Source of the DNA: Todiramphus chloris collaris
Lineage: Eukaryota; Chordata; Aves; Coraciiformes; Alcedinidae
DNA: 64,000 nucleotides
Assembly: GCA_025345505.1 (NCBI GenBank)
Contig: JANVCC010000030.1
Span: forward strand, 6,748,254 to 6,812,253
Direction of reading: 5' to 3'
The position numbers were made by a program, and so were the translations under genes. Below the pieces are notes generated by a model. It had not been told where the DNA came from. It saw nothing but the letters and a program-made list of their open reading frames with translations, and did not search any database. This document shows positions 52,554-64,000 of this stretch, one piece after another; within the stretch, counting starts at the first letter, position 1, and every line of letters begins with the position of its first letter.

Positions 52554-53827
52554 CCCCCCTATGCTAAGCATAAAACATGTCCTTACTTGTTCTGAAGGTA
52601 TCGACCCACAAGGGTATCAAGATCTCCTCAAGAGTATCAAGATAGATTATAGAATAAATAATTTCTGCATCAAACTAAAAACAGGCTGTGAGATTTAGAA
52701 CAAGTTACTCACAAAAGTAACGTAACTCAGATGTGTCATGCATCTCCCAATTAAATCTTACTGAAACTGAGGCATAGTTAAAAACGAAGACAGTTTAGAA
52801 TTGCTGCTAATTTTGCCCCAGTTATTTAGAAGTGGACATTATTTCACAGTGTGGACTGATGAAATACTGTACTGTAAAACACTTTTTATGTTGAAGTGTT
52901 CTTTTATAATGCAATCTCTTACCGTTTTTAATGGTAATGTGGTCACAGCCCTTTGCTGCACTGATAGAAGGAGAGACAGGGAAGGGGAAGGAAGAAGCAG
53001 CTAAAATGCACTTTAGAACATTTTGATAGATCACAAGCACGAAGTAACTGTAATTCAAACTTCAGAAGATGGGCAGTACTGAAATGAGAGAGTTAAAAAA
53101 TCTGCATACTCCAACTCTGCATTTAAGAAAAAATAGTATGGTTGGATCTTTTGCGTTTAGTATTTAAAAGTCCTGCACAAAAATGAGATCTTGGAGGAAA
53201 ATTGCATCAGATCTCCATAAAAAGACATTTAAATGTCACATTATGCACAGCTGCCCTCAGAAGCTGATGAAATCTTTCATATCTTTGAGACAATGCAGAA
53301 ACTTCCTACAATTAATACGAAGAACTGTAAAATGTCCTTATACTGTGCTGTACACCAAATTTTTTTGGAGAAAGGTCTAGGGACCTTGGGGTTGCACTGG
53401 TGGAACAGGTGGCTAAGCTTCTATAAATTTCCCGTTGCACTTGTACTGTACAACTACTTTAAGGCAAATGGTATTTCCCAGTACCCTGCCCACTCCAGTA
53501 TGCCTGACACCAATGTAAATGGCAGAGACATTGCTAGCACAACTGCACGGAGTGCAAAAGGTGAAACACAGCAGCACTGCAAGATCCGCTCCTGCTCTGA
53601 AATAATCCTACTCTTGCCGTGCAGTGTTGTCCATACACACAACAGGATAGGTTGGATTCATCTCAGGTGAAATCCCACAACAATTCTTTTGTGACATGTC
53701 CATACAAATTATTGCTTGTCTGAGCATTATTAATGCTTCTGCCATACTTGGATCGCAAACCAGAGACCTGTCTACAGAACCATACAGCAATACAGATGCT
53801 AAACAGCTGCCAAGGAAAGGAGGGGGG
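52554..53827. other. Unique non-coding stretch between homopolymers
   Basis: The open frame 53233-53670 (145 codons, plus) has no recognised domain and is overlapped by minus-strand frames. Nothing else is identified. Confidence 0.5.
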
Positions 53828-53846
53828 AAAAAAAAAAAAAAAAAAA
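53828..53846. repeat. A19 homopolymer
   Basis: Run of 19 A preceded by a purine-rich AGGAAAGGAGGGG segment and followed by GAGAGAGC-like sequence. A mononucleotide microsatellite in a polypurine context. Confidence 0.9.
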
Positions 53847-56800
53847 GAGAGCAAGCCAGGATGCTTTTTGCACTTTATTTCTTTTTCCTGTGTATTCCCA
53901 AGAGGTAGTTACATACCACATACCACTATGATTTCAAAAGCAACTGATGCAACTTCAAGTCTTCTGCTCCCAGCAGTCCCTTCCAAGAGAGAACTGCAGG
54001 AGGGTAGGACACTGCTGTACATCAAGATAGGCAGCAGTGCATCCAAATGATGGCAGTCCTAGCCTGACTGACTACATTTACAAAAATGTAAATCCAGATC
54101 CCACGAATGACTGAAATGGACTCGTTCCAGGGAACAGTTCTCATCATTTCTAAATCCTAACTAATGAATAACTAATACAATATGAATCCTGCTGTGGTAC
54201 CTTGCAATGTATTGCTTGTGTTGTCTGAAATACTGTAATAGGATTATTTGACTGTTGCTTCCCTAAGTCTCTCACAAAAAATTATGTTTCTCAAGAGGCT
54301 CTTTCAAATAGTCACATTTCCAATAATGGACAAAAGAAGATGAAGCTACAAGGTTTTTCCTTCAAATGGCTGTCAGTATATCTGTGCTGCTCCATCAGAT
54401 ATTAGAGCAAAGGATGCATAAACAAGGTCTGTTTGAACTGATCCCTCTTCTCACCTCACTTCAATAAGGAGAAAGTAGGGAAAGTTAAATTTGCACTCTA
54501 TTGTAAAGTCTTACATCTCTGTCCTTCACAGGGGCGCTGTTGTTTCCTCAGCAGCAGCCTCCTTCCTTACCTACCCTGCCAGACAGCTCTAGATGATATT
54601 AAAAGGAGCAAGGCAGGAATCAGCCGCTTTGCAGGAAACCACTGCAAGCTTGGCATTGTCTTGAGTCAGAAAGTCAAATAACAAGAAACTACAAATGAAA
54701 ATAGAGGAAAAAGATATTTCAAATGAAATGTCACCTGTTGTAAACACCCCCATCCCCCTTCCACAAGTACCTCCTCTTAGTACCATAGCTCTAGCAGCAC
54801 AATCATGAAACAGGTGAATTACATCCTCGGGCCCAAAAGCTTTTGTCCATCCGGCCGTGGCAATCCAGGCTTTCCAGCTACTGCTAAGCACTGGAAGTAA
54901 TTACACCAAACACTTCTTCTGAAAGCAACTTCACCCATTCCAGCACATTTTACTAGAATATGAGAGAAATGCGAGGCAGCAGTGAGGCAATCTACTTGGG
55001 CACGGTTAAACATTGTGTACCAGAGAGAGAAACAGCCTATTACTATACACACTGTACAAGTCTTGTCCCAACCAATTCCTCAATCATATTCATATCTTGT
55101 TTTACTTTAAAAACTGAGTATTTCCCTATAAGGGGAAACTGGAAAATTAATGAAGACAACATGTTCAATTTGTGACCTCTCTAGCTTACCAACAAACCCA
55201 TTGTTAATACACCAGCTCCTTTTGGTGGATGCTAATTGTCCATCATTCCTTCAAGCAATCATACTCATGCTGTTCACAAGCATCTTCAACAACTAGGCGT
55301 ATGTCTGAGTTCACATATTCCTTTCTTCTGTTAACTTAAATCTGCAAAAGAACTTCGGATGGCACATATAAACACTCTGATATAACACACATAACAATCT
55401 CTGAACTATATTTCAATGCCTTGAAAAATCCTTACTAATAAATAACTTCCCCAATTTCTCCAGTACAGTTCAGGAAATCCACAGACACGATGCAATAACA
55501 CACAGTCACAGGCAGGTTTCAGTGGTAACTGACACCAATCAAATTCTCCCATCAGCTACAGCCTTTGACTGCAGCTGTAGAGTGAAAGGTTGACCAGCAT
55601 TGCTGAAAGGCTTTAATCTGTGACACATATGATTAACATTCATCATTATACACACACAATTAAAACATAAATGATCAAATAGCTACAACAGGAGCAGATA
55701 CATATAAACGTGACAATAACAAAGGCAAAAGGTATATTTCTTTTTATCTGGATTTGGTACTTTACTTATGAACTTCACAAGCTCTTTGGGCAACAGTCCC
55801 CTGCAGATTCTACTGTTGATCTCTGAAAAAAGTAACAAACCACTATTGCTAAATTTAGGAGCAAGGACTCACATTTCTGTGCATGTTTTGTCAACAACCT
55901 AGAGAAAAGTCATATTTACAGATGTGCCTTTCAGACAAATTCATGATTTAAAGTAAAATTGACAAAACCACAGACTAACAATCAATAAAGAACACTGTCA
56001 TTTTTGAGCAAGGGAAATACAAAGAAGGATACAAAGAAACCACCCTTACTTAGGTATCTGTAGGCACACTGTGTTTCAGTCACAGGGAAAGCAGAATCTA
56101 AGTATTTGTCCTCAGGACATTTCTGATGTTACATTCAGGTCCCATTCTACAAGTTATCCAACCTGATGTGGTTTGGAGACCTCCCGGAAGACAACCACAT
56201 ACTGTAAATGAAAGACTGAGAGCACTGGACACATGAACTGGTTATCCATCCCCCTGCGGCAGTGCCCCTGGAAAAGGACATGACTTTCTCCTACTCTGAT
56301 CAGAGTGAAATCTGTTATACAGTAGTGTTCTGCATTTGAAGGTTAGAGGAGAATACATTCTGAGTTAAGGCAAACTGTGTGCAAGGGAATTTAGGGAAAA
56401 GAGCTGCTGTATATGAACATCTATCTTCTGTCACTAGCATTTAAAGAGGAAGATTTCCGTAAGTACACAAACCATATATTGCCTGAGGTCCAGCTAATCT
56501 GCTTCTAAAGTCTAGTTGTGCAGGGCAACACTTGATCCACACGCAGCATTTGTATTCAAGAATATTTTTCTTATTCCCCAAATAACATATTGACACAGGC
56601 TGCATTCCCGTTCCGATTGTATCTATTCTGAAAGTATATTAGAAACAATTTTGGGTTGTGCTGCTGAAGTTTCTATTACTTCTGGCAACAAATCTCATTG
56701 TCCTTGTCTTTACTACAATGTTCACACATGACAAACGAACAGAGATTGTTCAGAGTGATTTTCCAGCCCCGAGCTTTCACACCTGCTCACCCCTCAGCTC

Positions 56801-57159
56801 CCTCATTTGCTGCCCACGTTATAAAGAGCTGTTCTAGATGGGTAGGGGCACAGGGGAGAAAGTTGTCAAACAGCAACTCTAAATGAGGGAGCAATGATAC
56901 GGCAACTCAAATGGTGCCCACCTCCATCACCAGCAGAGGTAGCTCTCTTAACTCTGATAAGAGAGGGGAGGTACCACCCTGATGTACCTGCCACCTCTCT
57001 AGGAGTAATGGCGATGCTCCAAGCACCTACAGTGTCCCATGTCACAGGTACCCAGACAGTACATTGCTTTTACTACCCTGCTTTGCACCGATCAAGTCCT
57101 CCTTGATTTCAAAGGAGGACTGGCATCTATTCCTTTCCACTGCCTATTTCTTTTCAGGA
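53847..57159. other. Unique non-coding stretch
   Basis: AT-rich in 55300-56100. No gene, RNA or interspersed repeat is recognised before the old CR1 fragment. Confidence 0.5.
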
Positions 57160-57805
57160 TACAGTGTGCTGCCAACCTTGGGTGCACACTGTTCAGCATA
57201 TTCCTAAGTGATTTGGAAATGAAGTCAATAATGACGAAATCTAGCAATGCTACCAAGCTATCTGGGATATTACAGACCAAATGTTACCGAAGGACCTTCC
57301 AAGCCTGAACAAATACAAAAACAATTAGGAAAATAAATTATAGGTAATGGAACATGAAGTCGTACACATGGTAGAAAACAATCCTAACTTTACATACATG
57401 ATCAAAGACTCAGAGTCAGTACCACCTCTTAGTACCTTTAAGTAATCAGATTAAATTAGTAAAAGATAAATTCAAAATCAAACAAATAAGGCTTCCCCCT
57501 CCTTGAACACTGTGAAATATGGAATTCCCTGCTACAGGACACTGCAAGTGCCATAAATCTTACAGGGGTTCAAAACTGAGTATATTAACGGAAAAGCAAC
57601 CTAATGTGGGTTATAACACCAAAAAGTTATCATCTCTGGTTCAGGAAGACACTGAGCTTGAGACTGCTGGAGGCTGGGAGACTATTCAGTGAAAATCTGA
57701 ATAGCGCATCATTGACACGTTTCCCTATCATCCTACAGACTTCAAGCACTTTGCCAGAGATCAGGTGTTGGGTGAGACAGGCTCTGGCCCAATCTCCTAC
57801 AGGCA
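57160..57805 (+). mobile_element. Ancient CR1-family LINE fragment
   Basis: Plus-strand, heavily diverged. About 57190-57270 reads FSIFLSDLE...ATKLSGI, matching the CR1 reverse-transcriptase stretch FNIFISDLD...ADDTKLGG; the catalytic Asp pair is lost (SNATKL). Further on, GAAAACAATCCTAACTTTAC fits the KNNPNYTY region. TGGAATTCCCTGCTACAGGA and GAGACTGCTGGAGGCTGGGA fit the older CR1 3' section, and GGTGAGACAGGCTCTGGCCC its 3' end. The sequence belongs to the older amniote-wide CR1 type, not the young avian ones. Many indels; frame is not kept. Confidence 0.6.
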
Positions 57806-59602
57806 CTCCTCTCTTTACACTGAGCAGTCCTGCTGAACAAACCTAATGCTCTCTTCCCTTCCATATGTCTTCCCCTGTACCTTTCCACAGTTAAAGCCTC
57901 ACTGTCCAAGGCACATGCTCAACAGGTTCTGGCCAAGAAAGTTTCCAAATGATACACAAATCCTAACCAATAAAACGCAGCAACTACATAAGGCTCTTCC
58001 ACAGCTAGTGCTCCTCTCCCCTCTTCCCCACAGGTTTTGTAAAGGTGTCTGTAAAGCCACCTTTCCTATTTTGCTTGCTTACACAAAGAAGTTATAGCAA
58101 TCTTCCATGTTCATTTCCCAACCATCTGTCTTCTGCAGCCTGTTAATAACTATAATAAGACACACACACGAAGAACATCTAGTTAATACACGGATGCAAG
58201 TTTTCCAACTGGCACTGCTGTAAGTGGTATTTCACAGGCGCCGCTTCTCTGAGCAGAGGCACACAGAAAGAGCAGGCTAACTGTTTTCTGGAAGAAGGAG
58301 CTGTAGTTTAAAGAAAGTAATTTGAACACTTTAAAATAAGTGTTATTTTTCAAAAGATAACCCTGCAATAGCAAAAGGCGAGTTCTTACAGGCGTAGGTG
58401 GAGATTTAGCTTTGCATTTCCTGCTCTTATTAGCAAAAGTCATGTGGTTGAATCCCTTCATAATGCTTTGAAAATACAGCTGTTAACATGCTCCTATAGA
58501 AAAGATGTACTGATGGAAGGGGAGCTCACTGCCAGCTGTCACATTTCTTGAAGACTGAAGGAATCAGTTAATGACTGAGCTGCAAAAAAAAAGCAGAAAA
58601 TTCTGACTCTTATCATAGTAGGTCTCAACCAATTTTGGAGACTTATCTTTTAATTCTACTTTTAATAGTCAATTCAGAGTTATAGTTCCTGAAAAGAGTT
58701 TGTCAGGCTTATGAAACTGTGTTGATTAGGCTTAATAATGGTTTTTATGTTCCACTGCTAAGGAGGGATCACTGCAGAGGTAATACAACTCCCAGAGATA
58801 CACATTCTCCAACTCCCTGTTCCATTCTGCACAAAGATCATCCCACAGCTCCATGACTTGAATCAAGAGTTACTCTGCTTCATGGCAGCCTCCTTTAGAA
58901 GACCAACGAGCAACAGCAAGACTACTATCACTTGTTAGCCCTGTGCTCCAGTGAGGAAGCTCATAAGAAACGGAGAAAAGAGCTTAGACAAGAAGAAGAG
59001 GCAATATAGGTAATACAAAGCAATATAAAGTAACAAGTATCACAGAGTACCTTTGAAACCATTGCAACTGTGCAACACATAAGTTAGTGTCCAGTCGTTA
59101 TCTTAAGTAATACTACCAGGAATTCAAAACAAATGGAAATAAATGCAGCTTGTTAAGCTTTGTCCTGCAACAAGCCCAGTGCAGAAATACAAAGGATGCA
59201 GCGAGCACAAGAACACATACTTAGGGTCTGACTACAGATCCATCCTACCTTGCAAACTGTACCTTTCAGTGGCTAATAGCACATTTTTACTTATTCTTTC
59301 CTTAAGGAAAACTCCTTATAAAGAATCAGCAGCTGAGGGATTTCTAGAAGCTATATTCAGACTCTCAAGCTTCTTGTCACTGATGGCAACCCTCATCCTT
59401 GAACTTGGCAGTCATTTTTCTCAATCCACTTCCAGTGTCCTCTACAACTTATGGCAACATTCCACAACTATTACTATGAAATGTAAAAAAAAATACCTCC
59501 TTTGGTTTGTTTGAAATGTTCTCATATTATTGCATCAGAGGTGCTTTCTGATTCTGTACTGTAAGAAACTATAATGTCCCTATTCACCTTCTCCACAGTA
59601 CT
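57806..59602. other. Unique non-coding stretch
   Basis: 58610-58760 is AT-rich with GTTGATTAGGCTTAATAATG and may be a conserved non-coding element. The rest shows no gene or repeat. Confidence 0.45.
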
Positions 59603-60337
59603 TGTGACAATGGTGTGGTGGCACAGCCCCCCCTGCCCTGGGGGACTCCGCAGAGAGGCTCACTACCCAGCTGCAGTCTACTACTGCAGGTCTAGGACTA
59701 GTGGTAGATGTTTCCTTATTCCCTGAAGCAGTCTGGAGGAAAAGGAGGTGTATCCTGAACCTTGTGACTAGATGGGAGGGCTTCCCTACCACTTTCTTGC
59801 CCTGTCCCCTCCACTCCAATACCTCTATATATAAACTGTTGACCAAGTCTGGGACTAGGGGTAGATTTTACCTTATTCCCCAAAGGAGTTTGGAGGGAAA
59901 GGGGGCCTATCCTGAGCCTCATGACCAGAAGGGAAGGCTTCCCTTAGGCCCTTCCTTCTGCCCCTTTCACAATCCCTGTAAAAAGATGAACACCCTCAGC
60001 CAAAATCATTCTATTGCTTATAGGCTCATTAGTACAAATATTCTAATCATATTGATTTTGTTAGTCGCACACAAATTTACTCATAAGATAATCAGGCTGT
60101 TTGTTATATTTCTAGTTACATTTCCTTATTTTTGAATAATCGCCTTATAGTATTCTAGTGACCTTGCCATCAATCGAGTCTCGTTTAACTTAGTTGATTC
60201 TTCACTATATTTTACTAATTAGCTAAACTGTTATTCTTGCTTAATAAATTCTAGTGCTGCTTTTATCTGAGGCAAAGTGCATTCCACTCATTTTTGTGGC
60301 AAGTAGAGCCCTGGTTAGGGCTCTGTAACAAGTCACA
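59603..60337 (+). mobile_element. Probable solo LTR of an avian endogenous retrovirus
   Basis: About 735 bp. The ends chosen form a perfect 6-bp inverted pair, TGTGAC and GTCACA; an alternative 3' end is the ACA at 60330. Inside are a TATATATAAA box (59826-59835), AATAAA (60243-60248) and a following U5-like section, the expected U3-R-U5 order. The U3 part holds an imperfect tandem duplication with a 157-bp period. No polypurine tract, primer-binding site or coding region adjoins it, so it is a solo LTR. No clear target-site duplication was seen. The general look fits ERVL-like or ERV1-like avian LTRs, but the family is not assigned. Old and degraded. Confidence 0.55.
59690..60000 (+). repeat. 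157-bp-period imperfect tandem duplication inside the LTR
   Basis: Unit 1 starts at 59690 (GTCTAGGACTAGTGGTAGAT) and unit 2 at 59847 (GTCTGGGACTAGGGGTAGAT). Both continue through CCTTATTCCC, TCTGGAGG/TTTGGAGG, TATCCTGA and GGCTTCCCT. The TATA box lies at the end of unit 1; the equivalent place in unit 2 lacks it. Duplicated U3 segments are known in several retroviral LTRs. Confidence 0.85.
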
Positions 60338-61324
60338 AGGGGAAGGGTTTGTACATTTTCACATGCCTGTGACAAATGGAGACCTCTGTCCTACCTTCAC
60401 CCCTGCTCTTCTTCAGCTGTCTCTGTCTACATAGCCTCTGCTAAAACCTACCATGTTTCATGCTTCTGATGAGGCCTTTGCACTACTCTGAGCTATAACT
60501 GCTGTATCCAACCCTCTAATACATTTTAGAAGGAATCAAGCACTGCAGTTCTTGCACTCAAACACTTCCACTTGCTTCATCTCCCAGTATCAAACCACTC
60601 CTGATAGTTGAGAGGAGAGAGCTTACCCTCAGACTGACCTGCAGAGCAGCACTGGTACATTTTTAGAGGCCCAATTCATTCCAGAAAGGGTAGTGGGGGA
60701 AATCTGTTCCCCGCTTAGCTCCAAAGGAGAGAAGGGAAGGTCTCCAAGGACAGTCATGCCACTCCACTACAGAATGGTGCAATTTGAGAGGTCAGCTGCA
60801 CAGGCCAGCATCAGCAATTGGAGGTCTACACCCTTATAGAATATGCAAGGAGAGTGATTTTTTTTTCCTCAGCAGTCCTCAGAAGATCAATGTTTTAACC
60901 TGTGAGTAAAGAGGCCAGTGACCCCAGAGACCCCAGAAAGCAGCACCGCTCTCACACACATTTAAGTTTAGGCTGTATTTTTTTTCCGAAGACTAGACAG
61001 TGCTCATTAGACAAGATCAGACAAGTCTATTTTAGGGAGCTGGTGAACATTAACTTACCTGAAGGCACTAGCCCCCATTCAGATGACAGATGGTGGGAAC
61101 AGTTAAGCTGCTGAACTCCACTAAAATGAAGTAGGATTGCTTCCTTTTAGTAGAATAACTGTCCTTGGAAATCCTGGAACTGTGTGGTTCTAGCTGTCAA
61201 AGGGGAGCTCACTGCAGGACAAGGGCCACGTTCTGGTTATTACCTAGGAAAAGGAAGAAACACAGTGTTTAGAAACAACTTTCCTTCTAAATTCAGCATG
61301 AGTCAGTAGCAGCTCTTTCAAAAT
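60338..61324. other. Unique non-coding stretch
   Basis: No gene or repeat is recognised between the LTR and the old CR1 fragment. Confidence 0.5.
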
Positions 61325-61539
61325 TGAAGTGTAGTTTCTTTAATAGGCTGCTTGAAAGGGCTGTACAGTTTCCAATAATGGAGGTTTTTAAGAGCAGTTT
61401 AGAAATGAAGTCCCTGCATTCAAGCAAACAACTCAACTTCTCTGTCCCTAATCTCCTCGTATCAGGTAGAGGTTACTCAAAAATGGGTATCTTACAAAGG
61501 AATGGAAAAAGATTTTTTCCAACTCCATGATTCTGCAAC
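61325..61539 (+). mobile_element. Old CR1 LINE 3' fragment
   Basis: Plus strand. One frame reads NRLLERAVQFPIMEVFKSSLEM at about 61330-61410, matching the CR1 C-terminal stretch NRLPREVVESPSLEIFKSRLDM. It ends with TTCCAACTCCATGATTCTGC, a CR1-like 3' tail. The section between is diverged from the CR1 types I can recall, so the exact subfamily is not assigned. It lies about 200 bases upstream of a separate, better-preserved CR1 copy in the same orientation. Confidence 0.7.
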
Positions 61540-61734
61540 ACAGGGAAATTATAGGCAACTAAAATGAGAAATGAACTCATGAGAGTTCTGGCACTGTACT
61601 TAGAGAATATTGTTTGGATGGGAACACCTATCTGGAGTAGTCAGTATCTAATACATTGCTGATGTAAAAAAAATAAACACCAAAAAAAATCAATCACGTT
61701 GCAAGAAAAACTCTTATTAGTCAATCATGCTTAC

Positions 61735-62911
61735 CAACCAGATAGCCTTCTACCACAGCATGACTAGCTGCGTAGTGAGGGAAGAACAGTGGATGGTGTG
61801 TACCTCAACTTCAGCAAGGTTTTTGACACTGACCCATAACATCCTCATAGGCAAGCTCAGGAAGTGTGGGTTAAATGAGTGAGCAGTGAGATGGGTTGAG
61901 AACTGGCTGAACGACAGAGCCCAAAGGGCTGCGATCAGTGGTGCAGTATCTAGTTGGAGGGCTGTAGCAGCGGAGCTCCGCAGGGGTCAGTTCTGGGTCC
62001 AGTCTTGTTCAACATTTCCATCAACGATGTGGATGAAGGGATGGAGTGTACGCTCAGCCAGTTTGATGATGATACTAAACTGGGAGGAGTGGCTAACACC
62101 AGAAGGCTGTGCTGCCATCCAGCATGACCTGGACAGGATGTAGAGTTGGGTGGAAGGGAAACTCACAAAGTTCAGGAAGGGCAAGTGTAGAGTCCTGCAC
62201 CTGGGGAGTTTAGGTAAGGGGTTGACCTGCTGGAAAGCAGCTCTGCAGAGAGGAGGAGACCTTGGAGTCCTGGTGGAAAAGTTAACCATGAGATAGCAGT
62301 ATGCCCCTGTGGCCAAGAAGGCCAATGCGTATCCTGGGGTGCAAAAAGAAGGGTGTGACCAGCAGGTTGAGGGAGGTTCTCCTCCCCCTCTGCTCCATCC
62401 TAGGAAGGTCACATCTGGAAGACTGTGACCAGTTCTGGGCTCTCCAGATCATGAGAGACAGGGAATTACTGGACAGAGTCCAACAGAGGCTGCAAAGATG
62501 TTGAGGGGACTGGAGCACTTCTGACAAGCAAAGGCTGAAAGACTTGGGTCTGTTTAGCCTGGAGAAGACTGAGAGAAATCTTCTTAATGCTTATAAATAT
62601 CTAAAGGGTGAGTGTCAAGAGGATGGGGCCAGTCTCTTTTCAGTGGTACCAGGTGATAGGACAAGAGGCAACAGGCACAAACTGAAACACAGGAAGTTGC
62701 ACCTAAACATAAGGAAAAACTTCCTTACCGCAGGGGTGGCAGAACCCTGGAACAGTTCTGCCCAGGGAGATTGTAGTCTCTGGAGACTTCCTAGACTCAA
62801 TGGGACATGTTCCTGTGCAACCTGCTCTGGGTGATCCTGCTTTTTTGGGGTGCTGAACCAGATGATCTTCAAAGGTCCCTTCAAATACCTACCATCTTGT
62901 GATTCTGTTAT
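61735..62911 (+). mobile_element. CR1 LINE, 5'-truncated (reverse-transcriptase C-half to 3' end)
   Basis: The longest retroelement here, about 1.18 kb. In order: NQIAFYHSM at the start; then [24 protein letters not shown] (61889-61960); FDDDTKLGG (62062-62088), the FADD box with Ala changed to Asp; [14 protein letters not shown] (62100-62143); CCTGCACCTGGGGAGTTTAG; VAKKANAYPGVQK-like sequence; LLDRVQQRLQRC; and [60 protein letters not shown] in pieces (62547-62730). It ends near GTGATTCTGTTA. Several frameshifts separate these pieces, so it is inactive. Reverse transcription of CR1 RNA is the family function. Confidence 0.95.
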
Positions 62912-64000
62912 TTGCAGTGTGACTGAAAGCCAGTATTTTTACTGCATCAGTGATTCCTGCGGGTTATGCCAAATTATAGAAATAGCAAATGAAGTACATA
63001 GTAGAGCAGCACTAAAGTGGTAAACTAGAGCCTTAATAGTAATGTAAAACCATAAACCTGATTATTCACATTCAGTGGAAGAATTTTTTACATCACAATT
63101 CGTTGACATAAAAGTGCAGAAAAAAGCAAAAAGGAAAATTTCACTTGGCATCTTAACTTGGCTTGGGCTGTACCACTGATTTCAACAGAAGCCTCTCAGG
63201 GCCAACTAGAATTTTATGGAAAACTGACCCAGTGTTATTTGTTCAAGAGCAGGACCCTCAAAGAAAATAATCGAAGGCATGATAGTGAAGTGTGACAGCC
63301 ATCATCTCTCCTCCTGCAAGAAGCACTCAGCAACAAGAGCTGCATTAAGCTTCAGATGCATCCATAATAAGAACATGGTATATGAACACTGTTTACATAA
63401 GTATACTAAAGACTGCATTGAATTTGCATTAATGAATATAATTCTACAAATACAGCCAAATGTTAATATTTACCAGTGCAAATGGCCCAACAAAAATTAG
63501 GTGCATCTGCAAAGCAGCTACTTCACTGAGACAGTATTTGGAGCTTACACCTTCTTCTGAAATGAAAATATAAATTCACAGAGAATAAGTATTACTTCCA
63601 CGGGTAGCTTAATCTGTGTGCACTGGGGTTCTCCTGGAGTTCGATACCTTCATGGGCAGAAGCAGACAAGCTGAACTAGTGTGACAATGGCTGGAGGAAA
63701 GTCATACCTATGCCGCACGATCACTGATTGTCATTACTTGGGGCCTATCGATGCATACTGTATTGCTGTCAGCCGTTCACGACAGCACAAGAGTGTTCTC
63801 CAGATCTGTCAGGGGCTGCACACCCTGAGTCTGTGAAGCGCAGCAGAGTCATAGAGACAGTGCTACAGCCCTTCCTGCCGTGACCACGGGCCCCTCTGTC
63901 TCTGCGGGTCACTGCAGTTGGAACGAAGTCAGTTCCGTGCTGCCTGTGCACAGCCAGTCTAGACCACCCTTCCATAACAGGGCTGAACAGCACCCCCTGG
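62912..64000. other. Unique non-coding stretch to window end
   Basis: No gene or repeat is recognised. The last 250 bases (63750-64000) are richer in G+C and CpG than the rest, and a minus-strand open frame (63769-63993) crosses them, but no domain is recognised. It could be the edge of a GC-richer feature continuing past the window. Confidence 0.45.

Noticed and set aside
58517-58532. 16-base word AAGGGGAGCTCACTGC that recurs exactly at 61200-61215
   Set aside because: About one such 16-base match is expected by chance in 64 kb, and the flanks do not align.
62615-62884. Minus-strand open frame at the right end
   Set aside because: It is the antisense of the CR1 3' coding region.
63750-64000. 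CpG-island promoter at the window end
   Set aside because: Only modestly richer in CpG and G+C, too short to judge, and cut by the window edge.

Overview
The window looks like vertebrate, most likely bird, nuclear DNA. The best evidence is a set of CR1-type LINE fragments: some end in the avian CR1 3' tail (TTCTGTGATTCTATGA at 44772-44787) and others keep readable CR1 reverse-transcriptase codons (61735-62911). Repeat density is low, CpG looks scarce, and A-rich or AAAC-type simple repeats recur. Bird is an inference; another archosaur or a turtle cannot be excluded from the sequence alone.

I find no convincing protein-coding gene, tRNA, rRNA or CRISPR array. The longest open frames are about 170-180 codons, occur on both strands, match no family I know, and have no consistent exon structure. 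The window therefore reads as a gene desert or the inside of a very large intron.

Layout. 1-9.4 kb is unique sequence with A-rich low-complexity patches, a 53-bp-period duplication (3175-3255) and an AT-rich block with twin TTAATTAA palindromes and an octamer site (7530-7800). 9.4-12 kb has a minus-strand CR1 fragment, an A24 tract and a GC-richer block that may be a minus-strand LTR (11270-11900). 12-22 kb is mostly unique, with a G-rich tract at 18.0 kb and TAAT-rich blocks. 22.2-25.4 kb has an LTR-like fragment with CCAAT and TATA boxes (22223-22400) and two CR1 fragments. 25.4-44.5 kb is AT-rich and nearly repeat-free; it holds several blocks resembling conserved non-coding elements, a possible MIR-like SINE (35250-35340) and a 9-bp inverted homeodomain-type site pair (39612-39654). 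44.5-57 kb has one CR1 3' end and several homopolymers. 57-63 kb is the repeat-rich end: two old CR1 fragments, a probable solo LTR with an internal 157-bp duplication, and the longest CR1 copy.

No genes act together here. The plausible biology is cis-regulation (clusters of homeodomain, POU and RFX-like motifs in unique AT-rich DNA) and the repeat fossil record. I did not find a new system of genes. Conservation, which would decide the regulatory candidates, cannot be judged from one sequence.
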